Shown here one piece after another: positions 23,702 to 35,999 of a stretch of 64,000 bases of DNA. The number at the start of each line of letters is the position of its first letter. Within the stretch, counting starts at the first letter, position 1. Under the pieces are notes generated by a model that saw only the letters and a list, made by a program, of their open reading frames with translations, did no database searches and was not told the DNA's origin. The translations under genes and the position numbers were made by a program. The stretch is from Metaphire vulgaris (Eukaryota; Annelida; Clitellata; Crassiclitellata; Megascolecidae): contig CM030861.1 of assembly GCA_018105865.1 (NCBI GenBank), positions 4,638,484-4,702,483 of the forward strand, read 5' to 3'.

Positions 23702-24714
23702 TATCTTATATGTATACAATATAAGACATATCTTATAGACAGCCCAAATGGATTTATTATCTCTTATATTTCCAATCATTTTGGAAGAAAATAGGAACAA
23801 AAAGGAAAATTAATTTATAACATTTTTTTGTATTGCCATAATGTCTAATACAAAATGGGAACATTTTGTCTGTATATTTGTATAGCTCTTAATGCAATGT
23901 CAGAATAATTGGCAGTTACAACCATTTCTCTATTTTATGCAAGATTCAGTGCATTTTAAGAGTCACATAAGTTATTTTCTGTGATTCTGATGCTGTAACT
24001 TTTGCTTAGTCTTAATGAATGTCTCACTGATACTTGTACAAACATTCACACAGTAATATTTAGTTGTTAGCTTTTATTTTATATGACATATGTTTGTTAA
24101 TGCTGTTGTTGGTGCTAATGCAGTTATTCACGAGAAAGTAGCATTTAGTTTTAACTGTTAACAATTAAAGCTATCCCAATATTTTGTATTCAAACCATTT
24201 CGGACCAAAAATTTAGTGACGATTAAATATATTGTTGAATGCTGATTTTATAATGAACAGTCTTAGAGAACATTTAATGACTTACAAAGCCATATTTGAA
24301 ACTTTATTGAGAAATATTGTAAAAATTATTGAATTTCTGTTAATTTCTTGTCTATATTTTCTTTTAAAAAATATATTGATTTCAAAGAACAAATTGTTGT
24401 TGTTTCAAAACTGTAGTATTAAGGGTTTTTGCCTGTTGTGAACACCAACATTTATATTCTATAGAGTAATTTTTTCATTTTCTTTTAATTTGTCAAATAA
24501 TTATAACGATGCCACTTGAAAGAAGCCACTAAGCACACAAGGAACTGGGTTGACTATTGACTTTGGAGCAATTGTTATGCAGAAATGTTTGAAGTTTTGG
24601 TAATTCATCTAAGGAACTCGGGGGGGGGGGTTTCTGTGTTTTACGATTGCTGGTAATTACCAGTAATTAAATGGGTTATTTTAATTGTATTAAAGTGTTC
24701 ATCTATTCCTCAAG
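22127..24714. other. 3' region of the EEP gene and intergenic sequence
   Basis: I see no further exon. The first AATAAA after the stop is near 22916, so a 3' UTR of about 0.8 kb is possible. The rest is AT-rich unique sequence with a long (TA)n tract at 23631-23704. Short frames here are not supported by codon pattern or similarity. Confidence 0.45.
23631..23704. repeat. (TA)n microsatellite
   Basis: About 35 TA units with one break near 23693. It generates artificial Tyr-Ile reading frames on both strands. Confidence 0.95.
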
Positions 24715-25880
24715 TCAGGTCTTTGTCCTCTTTGTCTATCTATCAACTTCTTCGTGACATTTCTCCAAAGTTATCCGTCCTTTGCTACTTCTTCCAAGGT
24801 CAGTCGCTGTCTTCCGTCAGTTTTTCCGTGGAGATTCAGCCCTGCCACAATCCTGTTCCAAAAATGTCTACCCATCATCTTTTTGGTCTTCTTTTTAGAT
24901 ATTTTCTCCTCTGGTTTGTAGTTAAAAGTTCGTTTTGGGTTTCTTATTTCATCCATTCTGAGTATGTGTCCGGTCCACTTCATTCTTCTCTTTCTGATAA
25001 ATTCCATGATGCTTGGTTGCAGTGTTCTCTCTCTCTAAATTCTTCATTTGTTATATGTTCTTTGTATCCAATCCTTAGTATTCTTCTAAGCCATTTATTT
25101 TCTGTTGCTATTATTTTTTTGCCCAATACTTTTTTATGGTCCAAGGTTCTCACCCCAATGTCATGTCTTTTGAAAATTTTGGCATGTAGACTGTTGAATG
25201 TAGATCCTGCCATTGCTATTCTTCTTTTGATCTCTGAGTTTGAGCCTCCTTCTACTTCAAATTCACTTCCCAAGTAAACGAAGTTTTTAATCATTTAAAT
25301 GTCTTTTTGTTGTATGTAACTATTGGCCATTCTCCCACTTTCTTTGTAATTGGCATGTTTGTGTTGTTAGTGTTTATTTTTAACTCAAATTTTCCACTTC
25401 CCGTTATTAAGGCCACTGTTAATTCAGCAATCCTTGAAAGGCATTCTGCTATTAGACATGTATCATCAGCATATTCTTCATCATCTATATTTTCTGGCTT
25501 TTGAGATGTTCCCAACCCACTTGTATTTTCAATCTGTCTCATGAAGTAATCTAATATAATGTTGAAGAGAATTGGTGATAGGATACATTCTTATCTAAAT
25601 CCTGTTTGGTTTTAGACCACTTCGTTTCTTCTCCGTCAATTCTTATATATGCTAAAACTGTGCTGTATAAAGTTTCAATTATCCTGATTATCTTGGCACG
25701 AATGCCATATTTCCCCAGGAGTTTCCATTCCCCTTCAGCTTGGGCAAAATCGATGAAGCACATGGCCAAATCTTTATTGAATTCTAGATTTTTTCAGTTT
25801 TCAAAGGATGAAGTCATGAAGATTTGGTCACAGAGTTTCATCTACTTTATCCTTTATTCTGTTTAACATGACTTTGAAAA
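24715..25880 (-). mobile_element. RTE-like LINE fragment, antisense
   Basis: Minus-strand translation gives MCFIDFAQAEGEWKLLGKYG, EEYADDTCLIAECLSRIAEL, NFVYLGSEFEVEGGSNSEIK, RRIAMAGSTFNSLHAKIFKR and RRMKWTGHILRMDEIRNPKR. This is the same family and order as the + strand copy at 17440-19472. It is 5'-truncated and broken by frame changes, but lacks the 635-bp insertion. Its end, on the + strand, is GTCAGGTCTTTGTCC at about 24713, the start of a (TGACC)-type tail. Confidence 0.85.
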
Positions 25881-26064
25881 CTTTCCATTGTACACTATAT
25901 CATACATATCATCACTAGAGAAGAGCGGTTAGCATAAGAGAGAAAGACGAGTATACAAATCTGCAGAAATTAATTAAGATAACCACCTTGTTGTGTCAGT
26001 CAGCGATAAGAGTTGAACTAAGCAGGGGAGAAAGTGCCTAAGGAAAGGCGCTTCATATTAAATA

Positions 26065-26300
26065 TTAAGTAAAATGGATGCAAAAACAAATTTCAAATCA
26101 AAATCCAAGAGATTTGAGGTACTAACAAACCTCACAGATAATGACAAAAATCCGGAAATGGAATGAAATAATTTCAAGACAGAATTAACAAAGTGGCAGA
26201 GGAGGAACCAGAATACAGAAAGATAAGGAAAAAAGATCTGTATATCTGAAGAAACGGAAGAACTGCAGGCAGAAATAAGAAAATTCATTCATAAGAGTCA
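26065..26300 (+). mobile_element. Possible RTE-like LINE linker fragment
   Basis: The plus strand reads roughly KSKRFEVLTNLTDNDKNPEM and, further on, ISEETEELQAEIRKF with a stop between. This resembles the linker between endonuclease and reverse transcriptase in RTE-type ORFs. Orientation is opposite to the adjacent fragment at 24715-25880. The assignment rests on weak similarity. Confidence 0.35.
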
Positions 26301-26891
26301 TACCAATTCCAATTTTTGACCCCTTTGTTTCACCCTTTTCCCAATTTTTATTTTATGTTAATTAATTACCAATTGCATCCACTTTTGATTGACCCTTTCC
26401 GTTTTAAGGGTCCGTATTTGACTAATGTTATTTTTACTAAGTTCAACCCAGTTGCAAGTTAACACTAGTTAGCACTTTTAAAATTGTGTAGATTACCACT
26501 AATTTTCTTGAGAAATGTGCATAAATTTGTTATACAGTAGATTCCCATTATTTAGAAACTCAGATGGCTGCGATAAATACTTCAATATAACTGATTTTCG
26601 ACATTTCGAATTCTGGAAATTATATTAGCCAAAAATTGGGTTTCGGAAGTGTTCACACGCGTCAGAGCTTAGTATGCCTGGGACAATTTGCATTTTGCTA
26701 CACTGAAAAATGGGGTCTGGCTAATAAGGGCATGAAAACATTTATTATTTAGACAAATGAGGTTGAAACATGAGCTACAATACTAGATAAATTGGTCACT
26801 TTGTGGCTCTTTGCAATTCGATTCACTGTGTATATAGGAGCCTGCATATGTTATTGAAAGATTTGCATCTGTGAGATTTACATCGAAATTT

Positions 26892-26897
26892 TTTATT
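26892..26897 (-). promoter_or_regulatory. Polyadenylation signal for the ankyrin gene
   Basis: TTTATT on the plus strand is AATAAA on the minus strand, about 220 bases beyond the ankyrin gene stop codon at 27118. Distance and orientation fit a 3' end signal. Confidence 0.45.
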
Positions 26898-27117
26898 TCT
26901 ATTTACAAAATTGTTGCCACACAATTCATTTCCAACTCGACTACAAAAGTTGACAAATACATGACAATTACACAATGACTGAAAATATGTACCCGGTAAT
27001 ACTAACAAACTGTCCAGTTATAATTTCATCATTGTTCAACATTTACAGGTTTTAAACCTAAACTAAGATGTAAAAGAACATAAAGTACTGTAAAGCATTT
27101 AAACAGATAAAGACGCA

Positions 27118-30100
27118 CTAAAGGTCTCCTTGCCAAGAGTTGTTCACACTTTGAGTTGACTGATGATCTCCAAAGTCATTTGATGTCTGACTGTCGTCTT
27201 GACTTAGTGAGCCCCGAAATGAGACTGATCGTGGTCGGTAAACACCTTGAACATAACTCAGAGGAACCTGAGTAGGTGGTGACTGTTTGACTACCGGTAA
27301 TCGTCTTATCTGTTGCTTAGGCTGGCTGAGCATGCTTGCTCTTATTGACTCAAATGCAGCTTCCTGTAGTGTTCTCTGAGGCTCCTTCACTGAAATAGAT
27401 TGGTCTCTGGCACTTTCATTCCTCACAACTTCAGGACTTCTAAGCAGTGAGCTCACAGATTGTCGAGAACTTGGTCTGTTTGGCCAGTATCGTTGGGCCT
27501 CTGAATAAAAACAATCTTTGTCAAATTGAACAGTTAATTCAAAGCATTGAAAGCAACAACAACTGTTTTACAGACAACAAGCCCATGAACAATAAGGTAT
27601 TTTGATAGTTCATTTAAACAACAAATTACTTAAATATACTCTTGGATGAAATTTGAATGTTAGTAATTTAACCAAACTCTTATTTTTATTACACTTGAAC
27701 TCCCAATAGAATACAGTAGCCAGACTTTTACTCATAGTACAATTGCTCGCATAGACTTTTGCTCATAGTACAATTGCTCACATGGACTTTTGCTTAGTAC
27801 AATTGCTCACATAGACTTTTGCTTGCTCACATAGACTTTTTCATAGGACAATTGCTCACAGGACAACTTTTTAGGACAATGAACTTTTGCTCATAGACAG
27901 CTGTTGATAGATGACTTGACACAATATTAACAGATAAAAGTACAACAAGTTTTGAAGACAAGAGGCTGTCCATAAATGACGTCACACGATTTTGGCAGTT
28001 TTTTTACTCCCCCTCCCTTGTCACAAGTAGTCACAAAAAGTCATACCCCTCAAATATGACCTCACAGCGCGTTAACCCCTCCCCCGTCATCTTGTCGTCT
28101 TTTCAATGACAAAATTAATGTTTCATTTGAAAATATTCATTATAATTATTATAGTTGAAACAATATTCAGAAACTTGTTCTTATTATTTTTAAAATATGA
28201 AGTATAATAATTATAAGTGTAAAATACTTTCAACTTTGCGGTAACATAGCATTGCGGTATTAATAGCAATAATTAGTATTAAGTGACATCACATTTCTGG
28301 AAAGCCTTTCTCCTCCCGTCGTCACACATCGTCACAAATGTTTGAACCCCTCCCCCCTAAGTGCATGATGCCATTTATGGACAGTGCCTAATGTAAAATT
28401 TAGTCAATAAATGTCCACATTCATGTCCATGTGAGCAGAGTGCACTGAGAACTTGCAAGCAATTGTCCAATGAGCAAAAGTCCAAGATCCACGAATACAT
28501 ATAAGGCCTAATATTTTATTCTCACTCAATATAAATATGAATGATAATTAATCAATTTTAAATTCTCTGCAACTTGACTAATCAGCAAATTCTGAAATGT
28601 AGGATTTTATAAAAGCACTGGTGAGTAGTAATATAAATTTCTGTAGCTGACCACAAATTACATAAGAACTTACATAAGTAACTCGGGTCCTGCTAATATT
28701 GGTTTTGATATTAGAAGTATCATTGCCTACTATGCCAACATATAAGAATACCATCTTACCAAGAATTCCTTCTGCAGAACGAGGTCTTTCAAATGACGAG
28801 TTGTGTTTTACACTTTTATGAGATTTCTTCAAGAATAAACTATCTTCATAACTACTTTGCTGTGCCAAAGTATGATGCATAGGAATTTTGTTGCTCCTTG
28901 AACTTTGTCTGATAAGAGTTGATTCAATTAAAAACTTTGGGTTTCTGACATTTGAAAATATTCCTGACAATCCAGGCTTTGATTCTTGAATAGTGTGAGA
29001 ATTATTGCTTGACTTAACTGCGGTTGGTTTCGATGTTCTGTTCTTAATTTCTGAAATTTTATCAGACCCTGAAGTTGCTGGCGATATTTTCACCATATTT
29101 GCCCGAGTTTCATCACCAGACACAATGGTTCTTGGTGAGGTCGTTTTGTCAATGGACTCATCCATATTCCTTCTGTTAACGTTTTGAGGGACTGGTGGTT
29201 TACCATAAAGCGCCTGTTTCTCAGATAATGTTACATCAGTTTTAAGACTGGAAATGCTTTCATTACGGTGCATGTCATCCATCAATTTTGGAAAATTACT
29301 CTGAGGCTTGTCAGAATATGAAGACAAGTGGAATGAGACACTTTTTGATCCACTTTTGCTGAAACTTTCAGATTTGTTATATTCTAAACCACCCTCTGCC
29401 AAAGACGGTCTTGCATTTGTGTCAGTTCCTGGAGGACTTTCAAAGACAAGCAAAGAGGTTTTGTTGTTTCCAACCTTTAATGGCCTATTAATGGCTTCTC
29501 TTCCATGACGTTTATCCAACCTATCAATCTGTTCGGTTGTGAACTCCTTTCTAGCCTTTTCATTGACAACTGCATTTTCTTTATTTCTGTCTGATTTATT
29601 TTCAAGTTCTTGATCATCATTTTTCTCATCTATTGGCGAATGTTGCCCTGATGGATTTCCGTGAGATTTCAAATGATCTGAGAAATCTTCTTTCCAAGTT
29701 GAGTTTGTAATTGGCTTCAAATCAAAAACATTCTGACATTCATTAATGATTTCTTTCATTTCCTTATTTTCTTTTTCTTGTTCTTTCTTCTTGTTTCTCT
29801 CTTTCTAGTTTTGCACCATCTTGCTTTTCTCCTTCTAGTTCTTCTAGTTCTTCTAGTTCTTCTTCTTCTTCTTCTTCTTCTTCTTCTTCTTCTTCTTCTT
29901 CTTCTTCTTCTTCTTCTTCTTCTTCTTCTTCTTCTTCTTCTTCTTCTTCTTCTTCTTCTTCTACTACTTCTTCTTCTGCAGATCTTATTTTCACAATTCT
30001 CTCCCTTGCGATATCATCGGAATCATTTGTTGCTAAATGAACCAATCTGTTTTGTTTCGTCACTTCAGAATTTCACTCAACTTTTGAAGAAATTCTGTTG

Positions 30101-33100
30101 GTTTGCAAAGGAACGATTCCTTGTTGGGTGTAACAGGCAATTGGGAATTGTCTAGTTTCATATCAGAATCACTGACAACATCACAATGCAATACAACCGC
30201 AGATGAATTGTCACTAGTATCTGCTGCCCTGTCACTAGGACATTCAGCATTACTCAATGGTTGTGACACTGGTTCCAAGCCATCGAAGCTAGTTTCAATA
30301 AATGACTCCTTGTCAGACATTTGTTTCTTCCTTTGTGTCCTGCTGGTCACAGAACAGTCTTCAGGTTTGTCATCCTCTGAGCCAGACACTTTCTCAACAT
30401 CGTCACATCCGTTACCAGAGGGTTTTGTAACACTACTACTGGAGCATCCGGATCGTTTCAATGGACGCCGACCGCCATTGGACACTAATCCTGGCATTGT
30501 GAAAGTCTTGTCCACCATAAGAGGAGAAACTGCAAAAGACTTTAACACTGGAGTAGTCAGACCTCTTGTAGAACTATTGTATTCATTCGTCAATTTCTGC
30601 CAGAAAATCAAGTACACAGATACACACACAAATCAAAATCAATTTCAGATTCTGAGAATGCATCAATAATACTAAATGATGGTGCAGTGCTCTTAAAGGC
30701 AATTACTGGTACTGGTAAGTATAAAATAATTGATTCCTTGTAAGATTCATGCTCTGTCATACATTAACACCATAAAAGTACATACTACAGGCAGATCAGC
30801 AACACATGTCATCTGAAAGATAATTATATAATTAACGATCCAAAGAAAATGCTAAAACACAAAACTAAAAATTACCGACTGAAATTTAAAATTGAGTTAG
30901 ATAACAGAGAATGCGAAATAAAAAGTTAATGTCATAAATAGAGAATTTAAATTAAAATTTCTAAAGCAGAATGAAGAGACTAATGCATTACACAAACCTT
31001 TTCCTCATTTTCCTCTTCATCTGTTTCATCATATAAATGACGCTGAATGCTCAAGATTTGACCTTTCAACTTGATCTTTTCCAGAGGTTTACTGAGGTCT
31101 AGGTCATCCCACTCATCTTGTTCTTCCGAACTGTCACATTTGACCATTTCCTTGACGATCGGATGAGAGCGTTTCTCCAGTTCTTCAGCGTTCATTTCTT
31201 GTATAGTGAACAGTGCTCTAGACTGGCCAAATATTAAATCTTTTTTTGTGTAATCAAAGTTGTTGTCCAGAGAATCTAATTCCGTCTGTGAATCTTCTCC
31301 AGCAGACGACAGAGAAATTGATTCTTCCTGCACAGAAAGTTTTTCGTCGTCTTCATTATTTTTATTCATCTCGAGCGTCTGCTCTTCTGCAATATTTGCT
31401 TCATCTGATGACTGCCTATCTTCTGTACAGTGATCAGACTGCCTATCACTGCTATTGTCTTCAACAGTCAAATAAGTTTTCTCATCCAAAAGATCTTTGC
31501 TCACATTTTTTCCATGATCAAAATATTCTTCAAATTGAGACTCAATAATTTCAGAAGACGAATGAATTTGTTTTTTGCGTGCTTTTGACTGAATGTTACT
31601 AGAATAACTTTTGTCATCGGCAATTAGCTGCACGACATCAGAAACAGGACTGGGATCATGCATTCTTGCTGAATTATTCTTTAACTTTTTTTTCTTTGGC
31701 AACTTTTTCTTATGAGGCAACTCTAGTGAAACAGAGTGATTATCCACCAGAGGAGTTCGGTTAATGTTCAGTTTATCATCACAGACAGTGACATGAGAAA
31801 CAGTCACCACATCATTAGTACAAACACTAGAGCGCATTCACCAATGGGCTGTACTTCATATCGCAAAGGCATTTCATCAGAAGAAAAGACTTCACCAATG
31901 TCCGTTTCTTTGAATCCACGATCAGAATGCCACAACAGCGGCTGATTCGGACTCGTCTTCTGCTCATTTGAAAGCTCGTCTACGTAATCATCATCAATGC
32001 AAGTTTCTTTAGAAACATTTGCAATCTGTAATCCATAAGAATTTGAGCTGGAAGACGAATAACTCACTGACGAATGATGATCTTTGTCTGCAATAAATGA
32101 CTTGGGTTTAATTTTTTGCTTCTCTTTTTCTGGTGACAAAGGCGAACTGTTTGCACCACTGTCCAACTTAAGGCAAAAGCACGGAGACTTTATTCTTTTT
32201 CGATTGCAGACTCTGCCATTATTAATTTCGATATCACAGCCAGAAGAGATTTTTGAATCTTCAGGATAGTTTCTATCTGTGTTTAAAACTATTTCAAAGC
32301 TCTTATGCAGAGCCTTTGATTTTCCAGATAATTTTGATTTCCTGGGAAAAGATTTCTTCTCTTCCACTTTTTGCATATTTTCGTAAAAATCATTCAATTC
32401 ACAGAATAATTCTACTTCAGAAATTTTATTATTTCCAGACTGCCCATTGGTGTTAAGAAAGATGTCATCAATGTTAGTTTCTTTTGAAATTCCAAATGCA
32501 GAACATAGTTCTGACTGAATTTCTTTTGTGTTGTGACATTCATTAAGCTCACTGCAAGAATATTCGGCTTCACTGTCTACATGTCCCTTAAAATCACGTT
32601 GGAATCCTCGGTCTTCATTTGAAAAATCTGTGTAAAATGGAATGCTGTCAACATCAGTGACTCCATACTCTTCAAACTGAGAAATTTCTTTCTGAAATGT
32701 GCTGTTAATTTTATTGTATTCTTGATCAGTACTAGATAAACCATAATTAGGTTCAACTGTAAGCACATCTTTTCTCTTCTTTCTTTTGGTTCTAGCTTTA
32801 GAACTGTTAGTCCTGGTTAATGCGACATCATCATCTTCTTGTGGCCAATGGGCATTTGGGGTCTCTGCAGATGGAAACAAAGAATCGCCATTGAGAATAA
32901 ACTCTCCGTCGAATGACTGTCCGGGTTTTTCATATCTTTCATTTCTTGATTTTGATTTCTTTTTCAATTTAGCAGATTTACTGCCAGCATCTGAAACAGA
33001 AGTACTTTTCATTCTGCTGTCCTCTGGTATTTGCTCTTGAAGTCTGCTTTTGGTCAATTTCTTTTGACGAATGTGATCATATTTGCTGCTCGATGACGCT

Positions 33101-34737
33101 TCTAGAGCCGAAGATTGTTTTCCAATTTCTGCTTCCACTGTGCATGTATTACTAGCACGTTCTGTACCCATCGATGGCTCATTTCCGTCTAGTGCAGGTA
33201 GCTTAGAGCATTTTCTCTTATTTTTTAGTTTCTTTTCGCTATTGAGTTTACTATCATGTGCTGCAATTTCAGTCACATAGTTATGCTGAATATGTGAGCC
33301 TTTGCTGAGCATACCTGCTGTTTCAGCAATGTGGCAAGATGTTTTTGCACTGTTTGCCTGTTCCTGATTTGTTGTGACATTGGAAGTTTTTTCAACAAAA
33401 AGATTTAGATTTGACCTTTGAGCATTTTTAGACTTTACACTGTTGGAAATATTTTGTGGCGAGTGCAATATTTCCTCTGACAAGTAGCTTGGACTTCTTT
33501 CGCACAAAGTATTTCCAAAAGAGGGTTCTTTTGAATCTGAAAAAGTTTTCTGAAATGAAACCTCTAAGTCTTGAGTTAACAAACATTGTTCCGAATCATG
33601 GCTTTTTGCATTTCCATCGCTGAAGAAATTCGCATCCAAAATGTCATCACTCCTTGCAGATCCATTAAAAATGTTCAGGTCTCTAGAATTGCAAAAGTAT
33701 TTTTCTTGATAGCTTCTGTTTTGAATAACATCATCACCCACTATAAGAGTTTTCAAAACATTTGCTATTTTAGAATACTGATTATCCACAGCAAGGTCAA
33801 AAACTGTCTTCCCATTCCCGTCTACAACGTCAAGAGAAGCACCAAACTGCACCAGAGCCATGAATGTGGCATAATAGGATTCCATGTCTCTCATCGCTCT
33901 GGCACGGTAGGGCTTTCTCAGAAGACAGAGCAAAGGGACCTCCCCGCTTGAATTCCTCTCATTGGGATTGGCTCCAAAGAGGTCCAGAAGAGCTGTCACT
34001 GTTTCAACATGACCGTTTTCAGCAGCCAGGTGAAGTGGACACTGTCCACCTCTGCTTCTGGCTGCAATGTTACTGGCATCTACTGAGCACAGCAGATGAG
34101 TTATATGAAAATGTCCAGCGGCAGCTGCAAAGTGTATTGGCTGGTATCCAAAGGAATTCATCTGATGAACGTCTGCATCAAATTCAATGAGTGTTCTCAC
34201 AATGTTAAGATGTCCTTGAGATGCTGCATTATGAATGGATGCGTTTCCATGGCGATCGGTCAGCGTGGGATCGGCTCCAAAAGACAGCAGAAGCTTTGTC
34301 GTCATGGTGTTACCACGACTAACAGCAATGTGCAGTGGAGTGTTGCCACTGTGATCGAATACATTGGGGTTAGCTCCAGCTGTCAGCAGAATCTCTGCGA
34401 TATCAATTAAATCCAGAGTCACGGCCTCATGAATTGGATAAAAAGCTTCTCTATGCTTAGTGTAAAACAAACTTTCTTGAATAATGTTGCAATCGGATCC
34501 ATTTGCCAACAGATTCCTTACTTTCTGCAGATCGTTTTCTTTAATGGCCGATACAAGAGACAGCTTTTGCCGTGGTTTTTCAGTATTTTGTGTCAGTGTC
34601 TTAGAAAACACCTTTGATTTCTTCATCTGATCGGATGAATTCATTCTCAGCATCTCTTTCAATCTCTTGTCATCACTGTCTTGAATGGCCAGCAATAAAT
34701 TGGTAACAAACAATTTTGCATCTTCCATTTGCCTCAT
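27118..34737 (-). CDS. Large ankyrin-repeat protein with disordered acidic tail
   Basis: Not recognised beyond the repeats. Coding sequence runs 34737 to about 31820, about 31820-30998, 30596-28760 and 27500-27118, roughly 1,980 aa. Splice sites AAG|GTTTGT (30998), TTTTCTGGCAG| (before 30596), CTTG|GTAAGA (28760) and TTTTTATTCAG| (before 27500) keep phase. Residues about 58-335 form seven or eight ankyrin repeats, including GNTPLHIAVSRG, GYQPIHFAAAAGH and GQCPLHLAAENGH, usually a protein-binding surface. The remainder is Ser/Lys/Glu-rich and low-complexity, with KKKLPKKKKLK and acidic DEWDDLDL stretches, suggesting a nuclear or scaffold protein (inference). The frame is broken three times: a -1 shift in 31837-31804, a -1 shift at about 30062 and a +1 shift between 29808 and 29764, the last two flanking a poly-Glu tract. 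These could be sequence errors, alleles or decay. The start at 34737 follows acceptor-like sequence near 34762. Confidence 0.8.
27722..28487. mobile_element. Inverted-repeat element with tandemly expanded left end, in an ankyrin gene intron
   Basis: The left end GACTTTTACTCATAGTACAA at about 27723 has its inverted counterpart (complement GACTTTTGCTCATTGGACAA) at about 28456-28483. On the left, the unit ACTTTTGCTCATAGTACAAT plus GCTCACATAG is repeated about four times with decay (27723-27900). A second MITE, 27964-28388, lies between the arms. The superfamily is unknown. Confidence 0.55.
27964..28388. mobile_element. MITE with GGCTGTCCATAAATG ends
   Basis: The left terminus GGCTGTCCATAAATG and the right terminus CATTTATGGACAGTGCC are inverted copies with a 2-base difference. 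Subterminal segments are rich in GTCACA and CCCCTCCC on both sides. The ends resemble the MITE at 39891-40294. No target duplication is clear. Confidence 0.6.
29859..29962 (-). repeat. (GAA)n coding microsatellite, poly-Glu tract of the ankyrin protein
   Basis: About 34 TTC triplets on the plus strand (GAA on the coding strand) give a long run of Glu, preceded by EEEVVE and followed by EELEELEELE. The tract is a perfect purine-pyrimidine run, a class prone to length change. A frame break lies on each side of it. Confidence 0.85.
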
Positions 34738-35149
34738 GTTGGAATATCTACAGGAATATCTGTATTAAGAAACATTTAATAAAGTTAATAACAGCAGTTA
34801 GCATTACTTTGAAACATCTGTACATGACTCCATTGAAATCTGTAAATAAATTGATGGCAAATTACAATGACCATCCTGAACACTGAAGCTAAGATATGGA
34901 AACTGCCACACAAAGCAAGCATCAAGCAATGCCAAATAATTATTTCTACAGTTTCATCTAACATACTTATTTTGTGTCTACTGCTTGTACATAATGACAA
35001 TGTCAGAGGATATGCAAAAATATATACCAGTTTGAGCAATATTTATGCAAAATCATTTTAAATATGCCAATGAAAATTACATCAATGTTTGTAAGCACTT
35101 TGGCCTTTTGCATCCTATCAACATTTCAGGATATCAATAACAGGGACCA

Positions 35150-35575
35150 AAATGAAATTCTACAAAAACTATAATAACTTGTACAGCAAGAGCAAATCCT
35201 CTTCCTCTGACTTGATATGTGTTGACTTACTCCAATTGTATTGTTTACCTATTATATTATATGCTACTAAAGCCACTTGTCTGAACAAGAGCATTTTAAA
35301 TAACTTGGATTATCTAGTACAGCAGGCTGTATGCAAAATCTTTTATGTACATGATAAAGCAATGATTGACTGTATTCGTGAAACGCTTGGATTGCATTTA
35401 ATACATGATACTGTAAAGAATCGTCAACACTCTTTTACATGTCGGTTCTCTAAGAAACCAGTTTATTTTGTCAACTGTATAATAGTGGAGTGTGTAGTTG
35501 TTAGGTAAGAGTAACTGTTGTGTTTGTTCTTATGTTGTCTGCGTTTGCAAATAAAGTTATATATATATAATAAAT
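35150..35575 (+). mobile_element. Non-LTR retrotransposon C-terminal fragment
   Basis: The frame at 35152-35508 reads LLQLYCLPIILYATKATCLN, then SILNNLDYLVQQAVCKIFYV and TVKNRQHSF. This matches the region after the reverse transcriptase core in CR1/L2/Jockey-like ORFs (LPILLYA...WN...IF pattern). A 3' UTR-like segment with AATAAAG and a short TA repeat follows. Confidence 0.65.
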
Positions 35576-35747
35576 AGCAAAGAAAATTAAATCAAACAAA
35601 GGACTAAAACTTCGGATTGAACAATTAATAATGTACATGCATTTTAATTTCATAAATTAGTGTGGCTTGATTATATACAACCTTACACTATTTCAGCTGC
35701 AATAATTGCACTGGATCTGAGAAATATAAGAAATTATGGCATAAAAG

Positions 35748-35936
35748 CAGTGGCGGCTCCACATGAGTGGCCCGGGGGGCCGTACCCCCTTATTGAATAC
35801 CTGGCCCCCAGTGGCCCCTGTTGGGACCCTATACATGCTATTACATACCTGACAACAAATAGTTGGCTTCCATGCTTAGAAGTTTCCACCCCAATGTCCT
35901 CCCACCCCCACCTGCCAAATCCTGGAGTCGTCACTG
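35748..35936. mobile_element. hAT-type MITE, CAGTGGCGGCTCC family
   Basis: It starts CAGTGGCGGCTCCAC and ends GGAGTCGTCACTG. A perfect 8-bp target duplication, CATAAAAG, lies at 35740-35747 and 35937-35944. The 189-bp interior is GC-rich and non-coding. A second copy lies at 63363-63546. Confidence 0.85.
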
Positions 35937-35999
35937 CATAAAAGTAGTATATTGCATTTTACCATCTTCACTGATATAATCTTCATGAAAAAGTGCAAT

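Noticed and set aside
23483..23800. Frames with Tyr-Ile repeats on both strands
   Set aside because: They are translation of the (TA)n tract at 23631-23704 and have no other support.
27723..27900. Regularly spaced ~34-bp repeats resembling a CRISPR array
   Set aside because: The repeats are imperfect, without unique spacers, lie in a eukaryotic intron, and the unit reappears inverted at 28456-28483 as a transposon arm.
29778..30155. Plus-strand frame with a long poly-Leu run
   Set aside because: It is the complement of the (GAA)n coding tract of the minus-strand ankyrin gene.
31804..31837. A tiny intron explaining the ankyrin frame change
   Set aside because: The only GT...AG pairs give introns of 15 or 28 bases. 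The first does not shift frame and the second leads to an immediate stop.
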